Positions 6,453 to 14,217 of a stretch of 14,991 nucleotides of DNA are shown piece after piece (the stretch's first letter is position 1; each line of letters starts with the position of its first letter). Both the position numbers and the translations under genes were made by a program. Source of the DNA: Cellvibrionales bacterium UBA4495 (lineage in GTDB: Bacteria; Pseudomonadota; Gammaproteobacteria; Pseudomonadales; Porticoccaceae); the NCBI GenBank assembly GCA_002388905.1, contig DGNJ01000022.1, forward strand, positions 8,101 through 23,091, written 5' to 3'. The notes beneath the pieces were generated by a model, which was not told where the DNA came from, did not search any database, and worked only from the letters and a program-made list of their open reading frames with translations.

Positions 6453-8111
6453 ATGATACCGATGGGCTCCCCTTCATCCGTTTCTCTATCTTTTGCCGGA
6501 TGGCTTTTACTAACCGCTGTATTCTTTCCCCAGGTACACGCTCAGGAAAAATGCTCTGTTTCCGCCATCCGCGCCATGGCACCGGAAGACACCACCATTA
6601 GCAAAGTGGAATCCCTGGCAACGCCGAAACCCCACTGTCGCATCGACGGTTATGTGACCACTCGCAATCCGGGTCCCAACCAGGGGCATTTCCGGCTGCA
6701 ACTGCCCGACACCGACTGGAACGGACGCTACTTTTTTATTGGCCTGGGAGGCGCGGCGGGTTATGTCCCCACCGAAGCCCAACTGCCCCACGGCAACCCC
6801 ATTACCGCCGGCTGGGCCGTGGCCGGCACCGACACCGGCCATCAGGGAAATGTGCTGGACTGGAGTTTTCTCCGCGACCACCCCGACCAGCGGCTCGATT
6901 ACCACAGCCGGGGCACCCATGTGACGGCCCGCGCCACACAGCAGATCACCCGCCAGTATTACCAAACCGACAAACTTTACCGCTACATCTCCGGCTGTTC
7001 CGGCGGCGGGCGCATGGGTGTAATGGCCGCCGAAAACCATCCGGAAGATTTCGACGGCTACCTGATCGGAGCGCCTGGCCGCAGTGCCGAAACCTTTCTG
7101 ATGTTCATGTGGACGTCCCAGGTCAATCTCCGGGAACCGGATGCCTGGGTGCCGCCCAGCAAGCTGGCGTTCGTGGAGAAAAACGTCAAGGCCGCCTGCG
7201 ATGCCACCGACGGCGTCGAGGACCAGATGGTATGGGATCCGGCAAAATGCGATTTCGATATCGCCTCCCTGCAATGCAGCGAGGGCCAGGAAGAAGACTG
7301 CCTGTCGGCAACCCATGTGGAAACCATCCGGCAGGTACTGCGCGGCCCCCACGGACCGGACGGCAAACGAATTACCTACGGCATGCCCATCACCAACATG
7401 GGCAGCGGCTGGCCCAGCTTTTACGGCGCCGTTCCGCCGCCCTGGCCGGAAGACACGTCCATCGAGAGCCTGCGCAAATCCTCCAGCGGTTATGTTATGG
7501 GCCATGTGATGACCCGGGTCTATTTTGGTCCCGACTACGATTTCGTGGAAGACTTCGATTTTAACGACCGGGACGACCTGGATGCTTTCTGGCAGGGCAC
7601 AGAGAAATACCTGTTCGGCCAGCCCCACAAGTCCGACCTGACCGGCGTCGAGAAGGCCGGGGGCAAAGTGATCTGGTGGCACGGCGTCAGCGATGCCGGG
7701 CCCACGGCACCCACGTCCCTGGATTATTTCCGGCTCGCCAAGGAAAAAATGGGCGGCAATCCGGAGCGCCTGGCCGACACGGCCAGGCTCTACCTGATTC
7801 CCGGCATGCTCCACTGCAGTGGCGGCACCGGACCCCACGACGCGCCGGACAGGCTTCTGGAAACCCTCGTCGACTGGGTCGAAAACGGCAAGGAACCGGG
7901 CAGCGTGGTCACCCACCGGGGACCGGGCAATTTCGACCCTGTTTTCAAGCCGGTCGGCGGGGAAAATGTCGCCGGCGTCCGACTGCCCAATGCCACGGGA
8001 AACCCCCGGGATTTCCGTCTGTGTCCCTACCCCCAAATATCGACCTTCCAGGGCGGCAATGCCGGTGTGGGCGACGCGAAAAATTGGCACTGCCGGCAAC
8101 CCAACCCTTGA
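6453..8111 (+). CDS. Tannase/feruloyl esterase family enzyme 1, secreted
   Basis: Serine esterase of the tannase/feruloyl-esterase family (alpha/beta hydrolase), expected to hydrolyse phenolic or similar esters in the periplasm or outside. The 552-aa precursor starts with a Sec signal peptide, probable cleavage V-H-A|Q at 30/31. The family's CS-D-HC triad is complete: Ser183 in G-C-S-G-G-G-R, Asp414 in W-H-G-V-S-D, His454 in P-G-M-L-H-C, with Cys182 and Cys455 placed for the typical triad-bridging disulfide. A calcium-type loop C-D-A-T-D-G-V-E-D spans 249-257. Ten cysteines (34, 62, 182, 249, 266, 275, 283, 455, 524, 547) fit five disulfides, which implies an oxidising compartment. ATG 6453 has an AAAAAGGG site nine bases upstream; ATG 6462 is an alternative. 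The receptor gene follows 217 bases later. The exact ester is unknown. Confidence 0.92.
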   Translation: MIPMGSPSSVSLSFAGWLLLTAVFFPQVHAQEKCSVSAIRAMAPEDTTISKVESLATPKPHCRIDGYVTTRNPGPNQGHFRLQLPDTDWNGRYFFIGLGGAAGYVPTEAQLPHGNPITAGWAVAGTDTGHQGNVLDWSFLRDHPDQRLDYHSRGTHVTARATQQITRQYYQTDKLYRYISGCSGGGRMGVMAAENHPEDFDGYLIGAPGRSAETFLMFMWTSQVNLREPDAWVPPSKLAFVEKNVKAACDATDGVEDQMVWDPAKCDFDIASLQCSEGQEEDCLSATHVETIRQVLRGPHGPDGKRITYGMPITNMGSGWPSFYGAVPPPWPEDTSIESLRKSSSGYVMGHVMTRVYFGPDYDFVEDFDFNDRDDLDAFWQGTEKYLFGQPHKSDLTGVEKAGGKVIWWHGVSDAGPTAPTSLDYFRLAKEKMGGNPERLADTARLYLIPGMLHCSGGTGPHDAPDRLLETLVDWVENGKEPGSVVTHRGPGNFDPVFKPVGGENVAGVRLPNATGNPRDFRLCPYPQISTFQGGNAGVGDAKNWHCRQPNP

Positions 8112-8194
8112 TGGCGGTGTTGTCGGTTTATAACGGGGACCAACCTTATAGGCGCTATTGCGCGCGAACCTGAAACCACCTATATTGAATGACG

Positions 8195-8220
8195 TTTATG
8201 TAAATTTATGTAAATATAAT
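8195..8220 (+). promoter_or_regulatory. Promoter with perfect TATAAT and two 10-bp tandem repeats
   Basis: TTTATGTAAA occurs twice without a gap (8195-8204 and 8205-8214), and is followed at once by a consensus -10, TATAAT (8215-8220). Each repeat is itself nearly palindromic (TTTA-TG-TAAA). The repeats cover the spacer and part of the -35 zone, and no good -35 is present, which fits a promoter that needs or is blocked by a regulator bound one helical turn apart. Transcription would start about 100 bases before the receptor ATG. Confidence 0.55.
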
Positions 8221-8260
8221 CTAACAAGGAGATAACGCAGGAAGCCGCAATAACCAAAAA

Positions 8261-8332
8261 ATGCAGGGACGTAAAAACGTGAACCCGGAATCACGGTTCA
8301 CCATAACGATAAAAGCGAGGTGTACCCCATGA
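8261..8332 (+). CDS. Possible 23-codon leader ORF overlapping the receptor start
   Basis: An ATG at 8261 opens a 23-residue basic peptide whose TGA (8330-8332) overlaps the receptor ATG (8329-8331) as ATGA, the arrangement typical of translational coupling. Its Shine-Dalgarno is poor; the nearest is AGGAAG about 16 bases upstream. A 7-bp hairpin (8279-8301) lies inside it. It may be a true leader peptide or chance; I favour chance slightly. Confidence 0.25.
   Translation: MQGRKNVNPESRFTITIKARCTP
8279..8301 (+). promoter_or_regulatory. Leader hairpin before the TonB-dependent receptor
   Basis: GTGAACC (8279-8285) and GGTTCAC (8295-8301) are perfect complements around a nine-base loop and end 13 bases before the GCGAGG Shine-Dalgarno (8315-8320) of the receptor. 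It could modulate mRNA stability or translation, or be a dyad operator. No T-run follows. Confidence 0.35.
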
Positions 8333-10812
8333 AAACCCGATTTCTCACCTTTTTAACCGCAACATCCCTGGCCATGGGCAGCCTGGCCGTGCTTCCGGCA
8401 ACCGTCTCGGCCCAGCAGATCGACGAAATTGTGGTCACGGCCCGCAAGCGCGAGGAGAGCCTGCAGAGCGTCCCCATTGCCGTGACTGCCATCGGCGAGG
8501 AACTGATCAGGGAAAAGTCCATTGAGGACCCCTATGACCTGACCTTCCATGTACCCGGCCTGGTGGTCCGCCAGGGCAGCGCCACCCGTGGCTCGCCGGA
8601 TTACTTTTTGCGCGGCCAGGGCAACACGTTCGGCGGTTCCCCCGGCGTCGTGGTCTACTTTAACGAAGTTCCCCTCAAACCCGTGGGGGTGGCCGGCTCC
8701 AATATCCAGTTCTACGATCTTGAAAATGTGCAAGTGCTCAAAGGCCCCCAGGGCACGCTGTTCGGCCGCAGCAGCACCGGCGGCGCCGTGCTTTACCAAC
8801 CCCGGAAACCCGGCGATGAATTCGGCGGCTATATCGACACCAAGATCGGCAACCTGGATCTTTTCGAAACCTCCGCGGCCGTGGACATACCGCTCCTGGA
8901 TGGCAAGCTGGCCTTCCGGGCGGCGCTCAACGTCCAGCGCCGGGAAGGTTTTACCGAAAGCCAAAGCACGGGCCAGGAACTGGACGAGCGCAGCCGGGAG
9001 TCCTATCGACTGGGCATGACCATCAAGCCCGTGGACTGGTTCGAAAACTACACCATGTTCCAGACCAGCCATGTGGATGAAAGCCCCACCGGGGCCGTGC
9101 TCAAGGATTTCAATCCCAATCTGCCCCTGTTCAATACCACGCCCATGGCAGGCATCGGGTGGTTCGCCGTTGCCGGTTTTTGTGGTGCCATCTCCGCTCC
9201 CGCCAATGTGCCGGGCTGCATAGCCGAGCGCACGGGTCGCATCGATGCCCTGGTAGCGGACCTGCAAAGCGAGCTTGCCAGGGCCACCGGCGGCGGCGAT
9301 ATTCGCAAGAACCTGACCGCTCGCCGTGATTACAAGAACGGCCGAAACGAGCAGATCATCAATATCACCACCGTGGATATTGGCGATATGGGCTTTCTCG
9401 GTGACGTGACCCTCAAGGGCATTCTTGGCTTCAACCGCAACCGGGAGTCCAATATCATCCGGGAGTTCGGCGCCTCCCAGTTCAATCATGGCGTGGTAAT
9501 CAACAACCACGACCTGGTGGGCTTCCCGCAGCAGGTCGCTGTCAGGGACAAGTACGAGGAGACGGATTTCGACGACGATATGGTCACGGAATTCCAGGTT
9601 CTCGGCGATATCGACGGCAAGCACAGCTGGATACTGGGCTTTTTCAGGGAGCGGATCAAAAGCGATTTCGCCCCGCCCCCGGTATTCCAGACCTTTAATA
9701 ACGCCTTTACCGTACCCCTGGACAGCCTGGGCTTCCTGTTCCCCACCGTATCCCGCTCCGAAGACGAGCAGACCGGTTACTTCGGCCAGTTTACGGCGGA
9801 TTTGTCGGATGTCCTGCTGGACGGCCTGAGCATGACCCTGGGCTACCGGGAAACCAAGACCGAAGAGACGCAAAACACTTTTCAATTGATTCCCAGCCCC
9901 GACGGGCTGATCCCCGGCGCCTTTGTCAGGACCCTGGAACTGGATGAATCGGCGCCCAGCTGGACGGTGAGCTTCGATTACCAGATTAACCCGGACCTGA
10001 TGGTCTATTTGGCGCACCGGCGCGGTTTCAAGCCCGGCGGCGTCAACGGCACTTCCGCAGCCGCCAACGTGCCCGGCACCCGGGACACCTTCGACCCGGA
10101 GGAACTGGATGATGTGGAAATCGGCCTGAAAATGGACTGGAACTACAAGGGAATCGCCGCACGCACCAACCTCGCCTTTTACAACAGCTGGTACAACCAG
10201 GTGCAGCGCAGCGAGACGGTCTCCATTCCCGGTGGCGGTGGCGTGCTGACGCAAATAAACAATATCGCCAAGGCGGAAATCACCGGTTTCGAGATGGAGA
10301 ACCAGTTTGTTTTCAGCGAACAGTTCCAGCTCTTTATCAACTATGCCTGGACGGATGCCCGCTACAAGGATTGGCCGGGGGAAACCACGTCGGTCTTCGG
10401 CGTGACGTCATCCAACGAGGACAATGAGTATACCGGTGTGGCCGAACACCAGGGCACCATCGGCGCCCGCTATATCCTGCCCATGGACGAGCGCCTGGGC
10501 CGGGCGGCGTTCTATGCCGAGTACTACATGCAGAGCGGCGTCTGGCTGGATGATTCCGCCATCCAGATATTCCCTCACAAGACAGGCTTTCAGGAAAGCT
10601 ACGAAAACCTGAACCTGCGCTTCGACTGGTCCAACTTCCTGGGCTACCCGGTGGACGCGGGCTTTTTCGTGCGCAACGCCCTGGACGACGAGTGGTTGAT
10701 CGGCGCCAACAGCCTTATGCAGGCTATCGGCTTCTGGACCGGCACGTTCAATGAACCCCGTACCTACGGCTTCCAGCTGCGGTACCGGTTCGGATCGGAG
10801 GTCGGCGACTGA
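8329..10812 (+). CDS. TonB-dependent outer-membrane receptor
   Basis: An 827-aa outer-membrane transporter that would take up a substrate too large for porins, using energy from TonB-ExbBD. A signal peptide ends near V-S-A|Q at 28/29. A TonB box D-E-I-V-V-T-A lies at 32-38, followed by the plug with the L-R-G-Q-G motif and V-L-K-G-P-Q-G-T-L-F-G-R-S-S-T-G-G-A (137-153). A long beta-barrel follows, with alternating strands ending in Y-G-F-Q-L-R-Y-R-F. Six more residues (G-S-E-V-G-D) follow that final Phe, which is unusual because these barrels normally end on an aromatic residue. The frame is open from GTG 8320, but the Shine-Dalgarno GCGAGG at 8315-8320 overlaps that codon and is correctly spaced for ATG 8329. 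Flanking tannase-family genes suggest an aromatic ester or its product as cargo; this is inference. Confidence 0.95.
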   Translation: MKTRFLTFLTATSLAMGSLAVLPATVSAQQIDEIVVTARKREESLQSVPIAVTAIGEELIREKSIEDPYDLTFHVPGLVVRQGSATRGSPDYFLRGQGNTFGGSPGVVVYFNEVPLKPVGVAGSNIQFYDLENVQVLKGPQGTLFGRSSTGGAVLYQPRKPGDEFGGYIDTKIGNLDLFETSAAVDIPLLDGKLAFRAALNVQRREGFTESQSTGQELDERSRESYRLGMTIKPVDWFENYTMFQTSHVDESPTGAVLKDFNPNLPLFNTTPMAGIGWFAVAGFCGAISAPANVPGCIAERTGRIDALVADLQSELARATGGGDIRKNLTARRDYKNGRNEQIINITTVDIGDMGFLGDVTLKGILGFNRNRESNIIREFGASQFNHGVVINNHDLVGFPQQVAVRDKYEETDFDDDMVTEFQVLGDIDGKHSWILGFFRERIKSDFAPPPVFQTFNNAFTVPLDSLGFLFPTVSRSEDEQTGYFGQFTADLSDVLLDGLSMTLGYRETKTEETQNTFQLIPSPDGLIPGAFVRTLELDESAPSWTVSFDYQINPDLMVYLAHRRGFKPGGVNGTSAAANVPGTRDTFDPEELDDVEIGLKMDWNYKGIAARTNLAFYNSWYNQVQRSETVSIPGGGGVLTQINNIAKAEITGFEMENQFVFSEQFQLFINYAWTDARYKDWPGETTSVFGVTSSNEDNEYTGVAEHQGTIGARYILPMDERLGRAAFYAEYYMQSGVWLDDSAIQIFPHKTGFQESYENLNLRFDWSNFLGYPVDAGFFVRNALDDEWLIGANSLMQAIGFWTGTFNEPRTYGFQLRYRFGSEVGD

Positions 10813-10832
10813 AACCTGATAGCCCTGGTGAA

Positions 10833-10862
10833 AGCACCCGCCGGATTTATTCGGCGGGTGCT
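10833..10862 (+). terminator. Strong GC-rich hairpin after the receptor gene
   Basis: AGCACCCGCCG (10833-10843) and CGGCGGGTGCT (10852-10862) form a perfect 11-bp stem with an eight-base AT-rich loop, 20 bases after the receptor stop. No T-run follows, so it may be a Rho-related end, a processing site or a 3'-end protector that makes receptor mRNA differ in amount from the downstream esterase 2, which begins 81 bases later. Confidence 0.5.
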
Positions 10863-10943
10863 AGGGATTGGGACTGTAACACCACCTTCCCGAGCCACCC
10901 CTCTTTTTATCGCAGGCTGGCCTGAGGGCCGTTGGAGGAAGAA

Positions 10944-12539
10944 ATGAATAGTCAAGCCATGAATGCTGGTTTACTGTCTTTACTGCTATTACTTACCACC
11001 CTCAATGCCTCCGGCGCGGACCAGTGCAACCTGGAGGCCATCCGCGCCATGGTGCCGGAAAACGCGCAAATAGACGCCGTCAGGCCTGTGGCGGAGCCGG
11101 TCGCCCACTGTGAAGTGGTGGGCCACACCATCACCAGGAACCCGGGCCCCAATCGCGTGGAGTGGACGGTGATGCTGCCGGATGAGCGCTTTGGCGGCCG
11201 CTATTATTTTGTCGGTCTGGGTGCCGCCGCGGGTTTCGTGCCCACCACGACGTCCACGGAAAGGATGGGAAGTTATTACGCCAATACCACCCTGCAACTC
11301 CTCAACCAGGGCTTTGCCGTGGCGGGCTCCGATACCGGCCACAAGGGCTGGCTGTGGGACTACGGTATTGGCAACCCCACCGCCCGCCTTGATTATGCGC
11401 ACCGGGGCGCCCATGTCTCCGCCGTCGCCACCCAGGCCATCACAAAGGCCTATTACGACGTGGACGACAGGCTGTACCGCTATCATCTGGGCTGCTCCGG
11501 GGGCGGCAGGATGGGCGCCATGGCCGCCTACCACCATCCCGATGACTACGACGGCATCGTTGCCTCGACGGGGTTTGGCGGCGGCGCGGTCTGGTTCCCC
11601 TGGATACTCCAATACCTGGTAGAGAACCCGGACCGCTGGGTGCCTCCCCATAAACTGGCACTCCTGGAGCGTGAGGTGGCCGAATACTGCGCCGGCCCCG
11701 ACGGCCTCGTCCGGGACCCCAACGCCTGCGGCTTCGATCCCGCCAGCCTCCAGTGCAAAGGCGAAGACAAGGCCAATTGCCTGACAACGCCCCAGGTCGA
11801 CATGATAAAACGCATCAGCGGCCGCCATCCCGTGGGACCTGACAAAACATCTCCCGGCTTCACCCTCACCAACCCCACCGCCTGGTCGTCGTTCCTGTTG
11901 GGCACCACCAAACCCACCAGCGACCCGGAAAATCCCTGGCCCGAGGAAGGAGCCCCATCGGCCCTGAGAATCGGCCAGAGTATCTATCGCGGGGTTTATT
12001 TCGATGATGCGGATTTCAACATCCTTACCGACCTGGATTTCGATAATCCCGAACACCTGAAAACCCTCGCGGCGCACCACGCCGACTGGGGGCTGGACAG
12101 TTATGATCTTTCCGGCTTCAAGAAAGCCGGCGGCAAACTGATTATGTGGGCACCCCTGGGGGAAAACGGAGTCCCCCCCGCCACCCATATCGAGTATTAC
12201 CACAAGTTAAAGGAGGTGGTTCCCGGCACCGACGACTTCGTTCGTCTCTACCTGGTTCCCGGCGTGTACCATTGCGGCGGCGGCCCGGGGCCTCAGGACA
12301 CCGACGAGCGATTGCTGGACGAAGTCATCGACTGGGTTGAGCAGGGCAACCGGCCCGAAACAGTGGTGGCCAGTGCCTCGGCACGGGATCCAATGCCGGC
12401 AGCTCCCGGCCAGCCGCCCACGTTATTGCCGCCGGTCCTGTCCCGGACGGTCCTGTTGTGCCCCTATCCCCAGCGGGCCGTATTCGATGCACCCCAGGGC
12501 GCATTCCCCTTCGATGCCGATAACTGGACCTGTCAATAA
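10944..12539 (+). CDS. Tannase/feruloyl esterase family enzyme 2, with altered triad acid
   Basis: A 531-aa secreted alpha/beta-hydrolase of the tannase family. The signal peptide runs to about residue 25, just before the first conserved Cys28. Ser185 in G-C-S-G-G-G-R and His443 in V-P-G-V-Y-H-C are intact, and the ten cysteines (28, 56, 184, 249, 262, 271, 279, 444, 506, 530) match those of enzyme 1 in order. Two features differ. The segment that should read H-G-x-x-D reads A-P-L-G-E, so the triad acid would be Glu407. The calcium-type loop between Cys249 and Cys262 is four residues shorter and has lost Asp residues. The ATG at 10944 has GGAGG at 10934-10938; the frame is open from TTG 10932 but that start is not preferred. 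It may still be an active esterase with a different substrate, or a binding protein. Confidence 0.9.
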   Translation: MNSQAMNAGLLSLLLLLTTLNASGADQCNLEAIRAMVPENAQIDAVRPVAEPVAHCEVVGHTITRNPGPNRVEWTVMLPDERFGGRYYFVGLGAAAGFVPTTTSTERMGSYYANTTLQLLNQGFAVAGSDTGHKGWLWDYGIGNPTARLDYAHRGAHVSAVATQAITKAYYDVDDRLYRYHLGCSGGGRMGAMAAYHHPDDYDGIVASTGFGGGAVWFPWILQYLVENPDRWVPPHKLALLEREVAEYCAGPDGLVRDPNACGFDPASLQCKGEDKANCLTTPQVDMIKRISGRHPVGPDKTSPGFTLTNPTAWSSFLLGTTKPTSDPENPWPEEGAPSALRIGQSIYRGVYFDDADFNILTDLDFDNPEHLKTLAAHHADWGLDSYDLSGFKKAGGKLIMWAPLGENGVPPATHIEYYHKLKEVVPGTDDFVRLYLVPGVYHCGGGPGPQDTDERLLDEVIDWVEQGNRPETVVASASARDPMPAAPGQPPTLLPPVLSRTVLLCPYPQRAVFDAPQGAFPFDADNWTCQ

Positions 12540-12556
12540 CAATGCCGTGCTGAGAT

Positions 12557-12595
12557 CAGGGACCGGCAGGATTCGTCGAATCCTGCCGGTCCCTG
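12557..12595 (+). terminator. 39-base perfect inverted repeat after esterase 2
   Basis: Bases 12557-12575 and 12577-12595 are perfect 19-bp complements around a single T, starting 18 bases after the esterase 2 stop. A further AATGCC (12541-12546) and GGCATT (12595-12600) can pair outside it. The RNA would form one of the strongest stems in the window. There is no T-run, so it may be a terminator of Rho-assisted type or a transcript-end stabiliser, and the symmetric DNA could also bind a protein. Confidence 0.5.
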
Positions 12596-12701
12596 GCATT
12601 CTGGATACATCATCGATCGTACCACCTTGTCTGACGATAGAAATGTGGCCCGACCCAAGCGGCGGCGCAGAGTCTCAATCCCGGTTTCAACCCCGTGCTT
12701 T

Positions 12702-12718
12702 TATAGTGATGGGCTATA
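12702..12718. promoter_or_regulatory. Short dyad before the DHA2 MFS gene
   Basis: TATAG (12702-12706) and CTATA (12714-12718) form a five-base dyad around seven bases, 37 bases before the MFS ATG. TATAGT here could be a -10, but no -35 fits. Weak evidence for a promoter or operator. Confidence 0.2.
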
Positions 12719-12755
12719 GACCATAACCCTCAAACACCCTGCAACCAAAAAAACC

Positions 12756-14177
12756 ATGAAACGCGGACGCCTGGCACTACTTATCGCCCTGATCACTGCG
12801 GAAATCCTCTCCGGTTTTGAACTGGCGATGATCTACTCCGCCCTGCGGTATATGATCGATGACTTTGGGAACCCGGAGGCCGTGGGTTGGGCCATCACCG
12901 GCTTCCTTTTGGCCAGCGGTGTTTCCGCCGCGATTTGCGGCCGATTGGGCGACATGTATGACCGTAAGCGCGTGCTGCTGATCGTCATCGGCCTCAGCCT
13001 GGTGGGCTCTCTGGTTTCAGGCTTCTCCACGGGAATTGGCGGAGTGGTGACCGGACGGGTGATCCAGGGCGGCGCCGGTGCCATCTTTCCTCTCTGCGTG
13101 GGTATCGTGCGAGCCGAGGTCAGGGAAACCTCGGTGCCCCTATTCATCGGTATCCTGGCGGCCACCATGACCGTGTCCGCGGGCCTCGGGTCAGTTATCG
13201 GCGGCATCCTGGTGGACAACCTGAGCTGGCACTGGATTTTTTTTACCGGCGCCGGCGTCGCCGTCGTTGCCCTGCTATTCGTGATGAAGTTCGTGCCCGC
13301 CAGGGCTTCGGGTAAAGTGGAAAAGGGCGTGAACTTTTCCGGTGGCATCCTCTTTGCGCCGGCCATCGTCCTTTTGCTGCTGGCGATTACCAAATCAGCC
13401 CAGTGGGGATGGCTGGACGCACGTATATTAGGCTTTTTTGCCGGCGGCACGATCCTGACGGGCCTGTGGGTGAACAGTGAATTGAAGGCCAGGGTACCGC
13501 TGATCCAGGTTCGGCTGCTGGCCCAACGACAAATGCTTGCAGCCGTTCTGGCGGGAGCACTCCTTGGGCTCACCTGGTTCCAGTTTTTGCAAATATGGTC
13601 GATTCTTCTACAGCAGCCCACGGCGACGGGCGTGGGCCTGGGCCTGTCCGCGACGATGACCGGCATCGTTTTATTGCCTCAGACCCTGATGGCACTGATT
13701 GGCGGACCTGCCGCCGGCTGGGTATACACCCGTTATGGGCCGCGCTTCACCATGTCAGCGAGCGCCCTGGTGCTGGGGGCTGCCTGGCTTGTGGCTGCCT
13801 TTAAACACGATTCGCTCGCACTGATTCTGGCAATACTCATCGCCATGGGGTTGGCGAGCTCATTCCTGTACGCCACCATTCCCATGATTATCGCCAGTGC
13901 CGTTCCCATGAATCGCACCAGCGAGGCAACCGGACTGATGAGCGTTATCCGCGTGTCGGCAATGGGCATAGGCGCCCAGATAGTCGCCTACCTACTCAAT
14001 ACATCCACCGTTCCCTCCCCCTCCGGCCCGGGTAGCTTTCCCGACCAATCAGCGTATCTGCTGGCCATGAGTTATGTGATCGGCGGCTGTCTGCTGATCT
14101 TCGTCGTTGCCCGGATGCTCACAAACCATTCCATGGCCGAGAGACACGGCGCAGTGCCGGACTCCAGACGCACTTAA
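12756..14177 (+). CDS. MFS permease, DHA2-like (14-helix) type
   Basis: A 473-aa inner-membrane protein with about 14 hydrophobic helices, the layout of the DHA2 drug:H+ antiporter branch. Motif A reads G-R-L-G-D-M-Y-D-R-K-R (62-72). In the fifth helix the antiporter motif is changed, G-L-G-S-V-I-G-G in place of the usual G-x-x-x-G-P-x-x-G-G, so Ser takes the Pro position. This helix is linked with antiport direction, and the change may mean uptake or an unusual mode; this is uncertain. The soluble tail of about 25 residues is basic. The ATG at 12756 follows an A-rich stretch with no Shine-Dalgarno, unlike most genes here. Lying between two tannase-family genes, it probably moves an ester-hydrolysis product or exports a toxic phenolic. 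Confidence 0.88.
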   Translation: MKRGRLALLIALITAEILSGFELAMIYSALRYMIDDFGNPEAVGWAITGFLLASGVSAAICGRLGDMYDRKRVLLIVIGLSLVGSLVSGFSTGIGGVVTGRVIQGGAGAIFPLCVGIVRAEVRETSVPLFIGILAATMTVSAGLGSVIGGILVDNLSWHWIFFTGAGVAVVALLFVMKFVPARASGKVEKGVNFSGGILFAPAIVLLLLAITKSAQWGWLDARILGFFAGGTILTGLWVNSELKARVPLIQVRLLAQRQMLAAVLAGALLGLTWFQFLQIWSILLQQPTATGVGLGLSATMTGIVLLPQTLMALIGGPAAGWVYTRYGPRFTMSASALVLGAAWLVAAFKHDSLALILAILIAMGLASSFLYATIPMIIASAVPMNRTSEATGLMSVIRVSAMGIGAQIVAYLLNTSTVPSPSGPGSFPDQSAYLLAMSYVIGGCLLIFVVARMLTNHSMAERHGAVPDSRRT

Positions 14178-14217
14178 GCTGCACCCGCGGAATTCGGATT
14201 GAAACTGAACACTGCCA

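Noticed and set aside
6510..8099. Long - strand open frame opposite esterase 1; similar ones at 8353-10254 and 10989-12203
   Set aside because: They lie exactly opposite confirmed genes, are rich in Gly, Ala, Val and Arg without domain character, and have no likely start signals.
12337..12726. + strand open frame overlapping the end of esterase 2 and the following gap
   Set aside because: It is in another frame of a confirmed gene, then crosses the long palindrome, and has basic, low-complexity composition.
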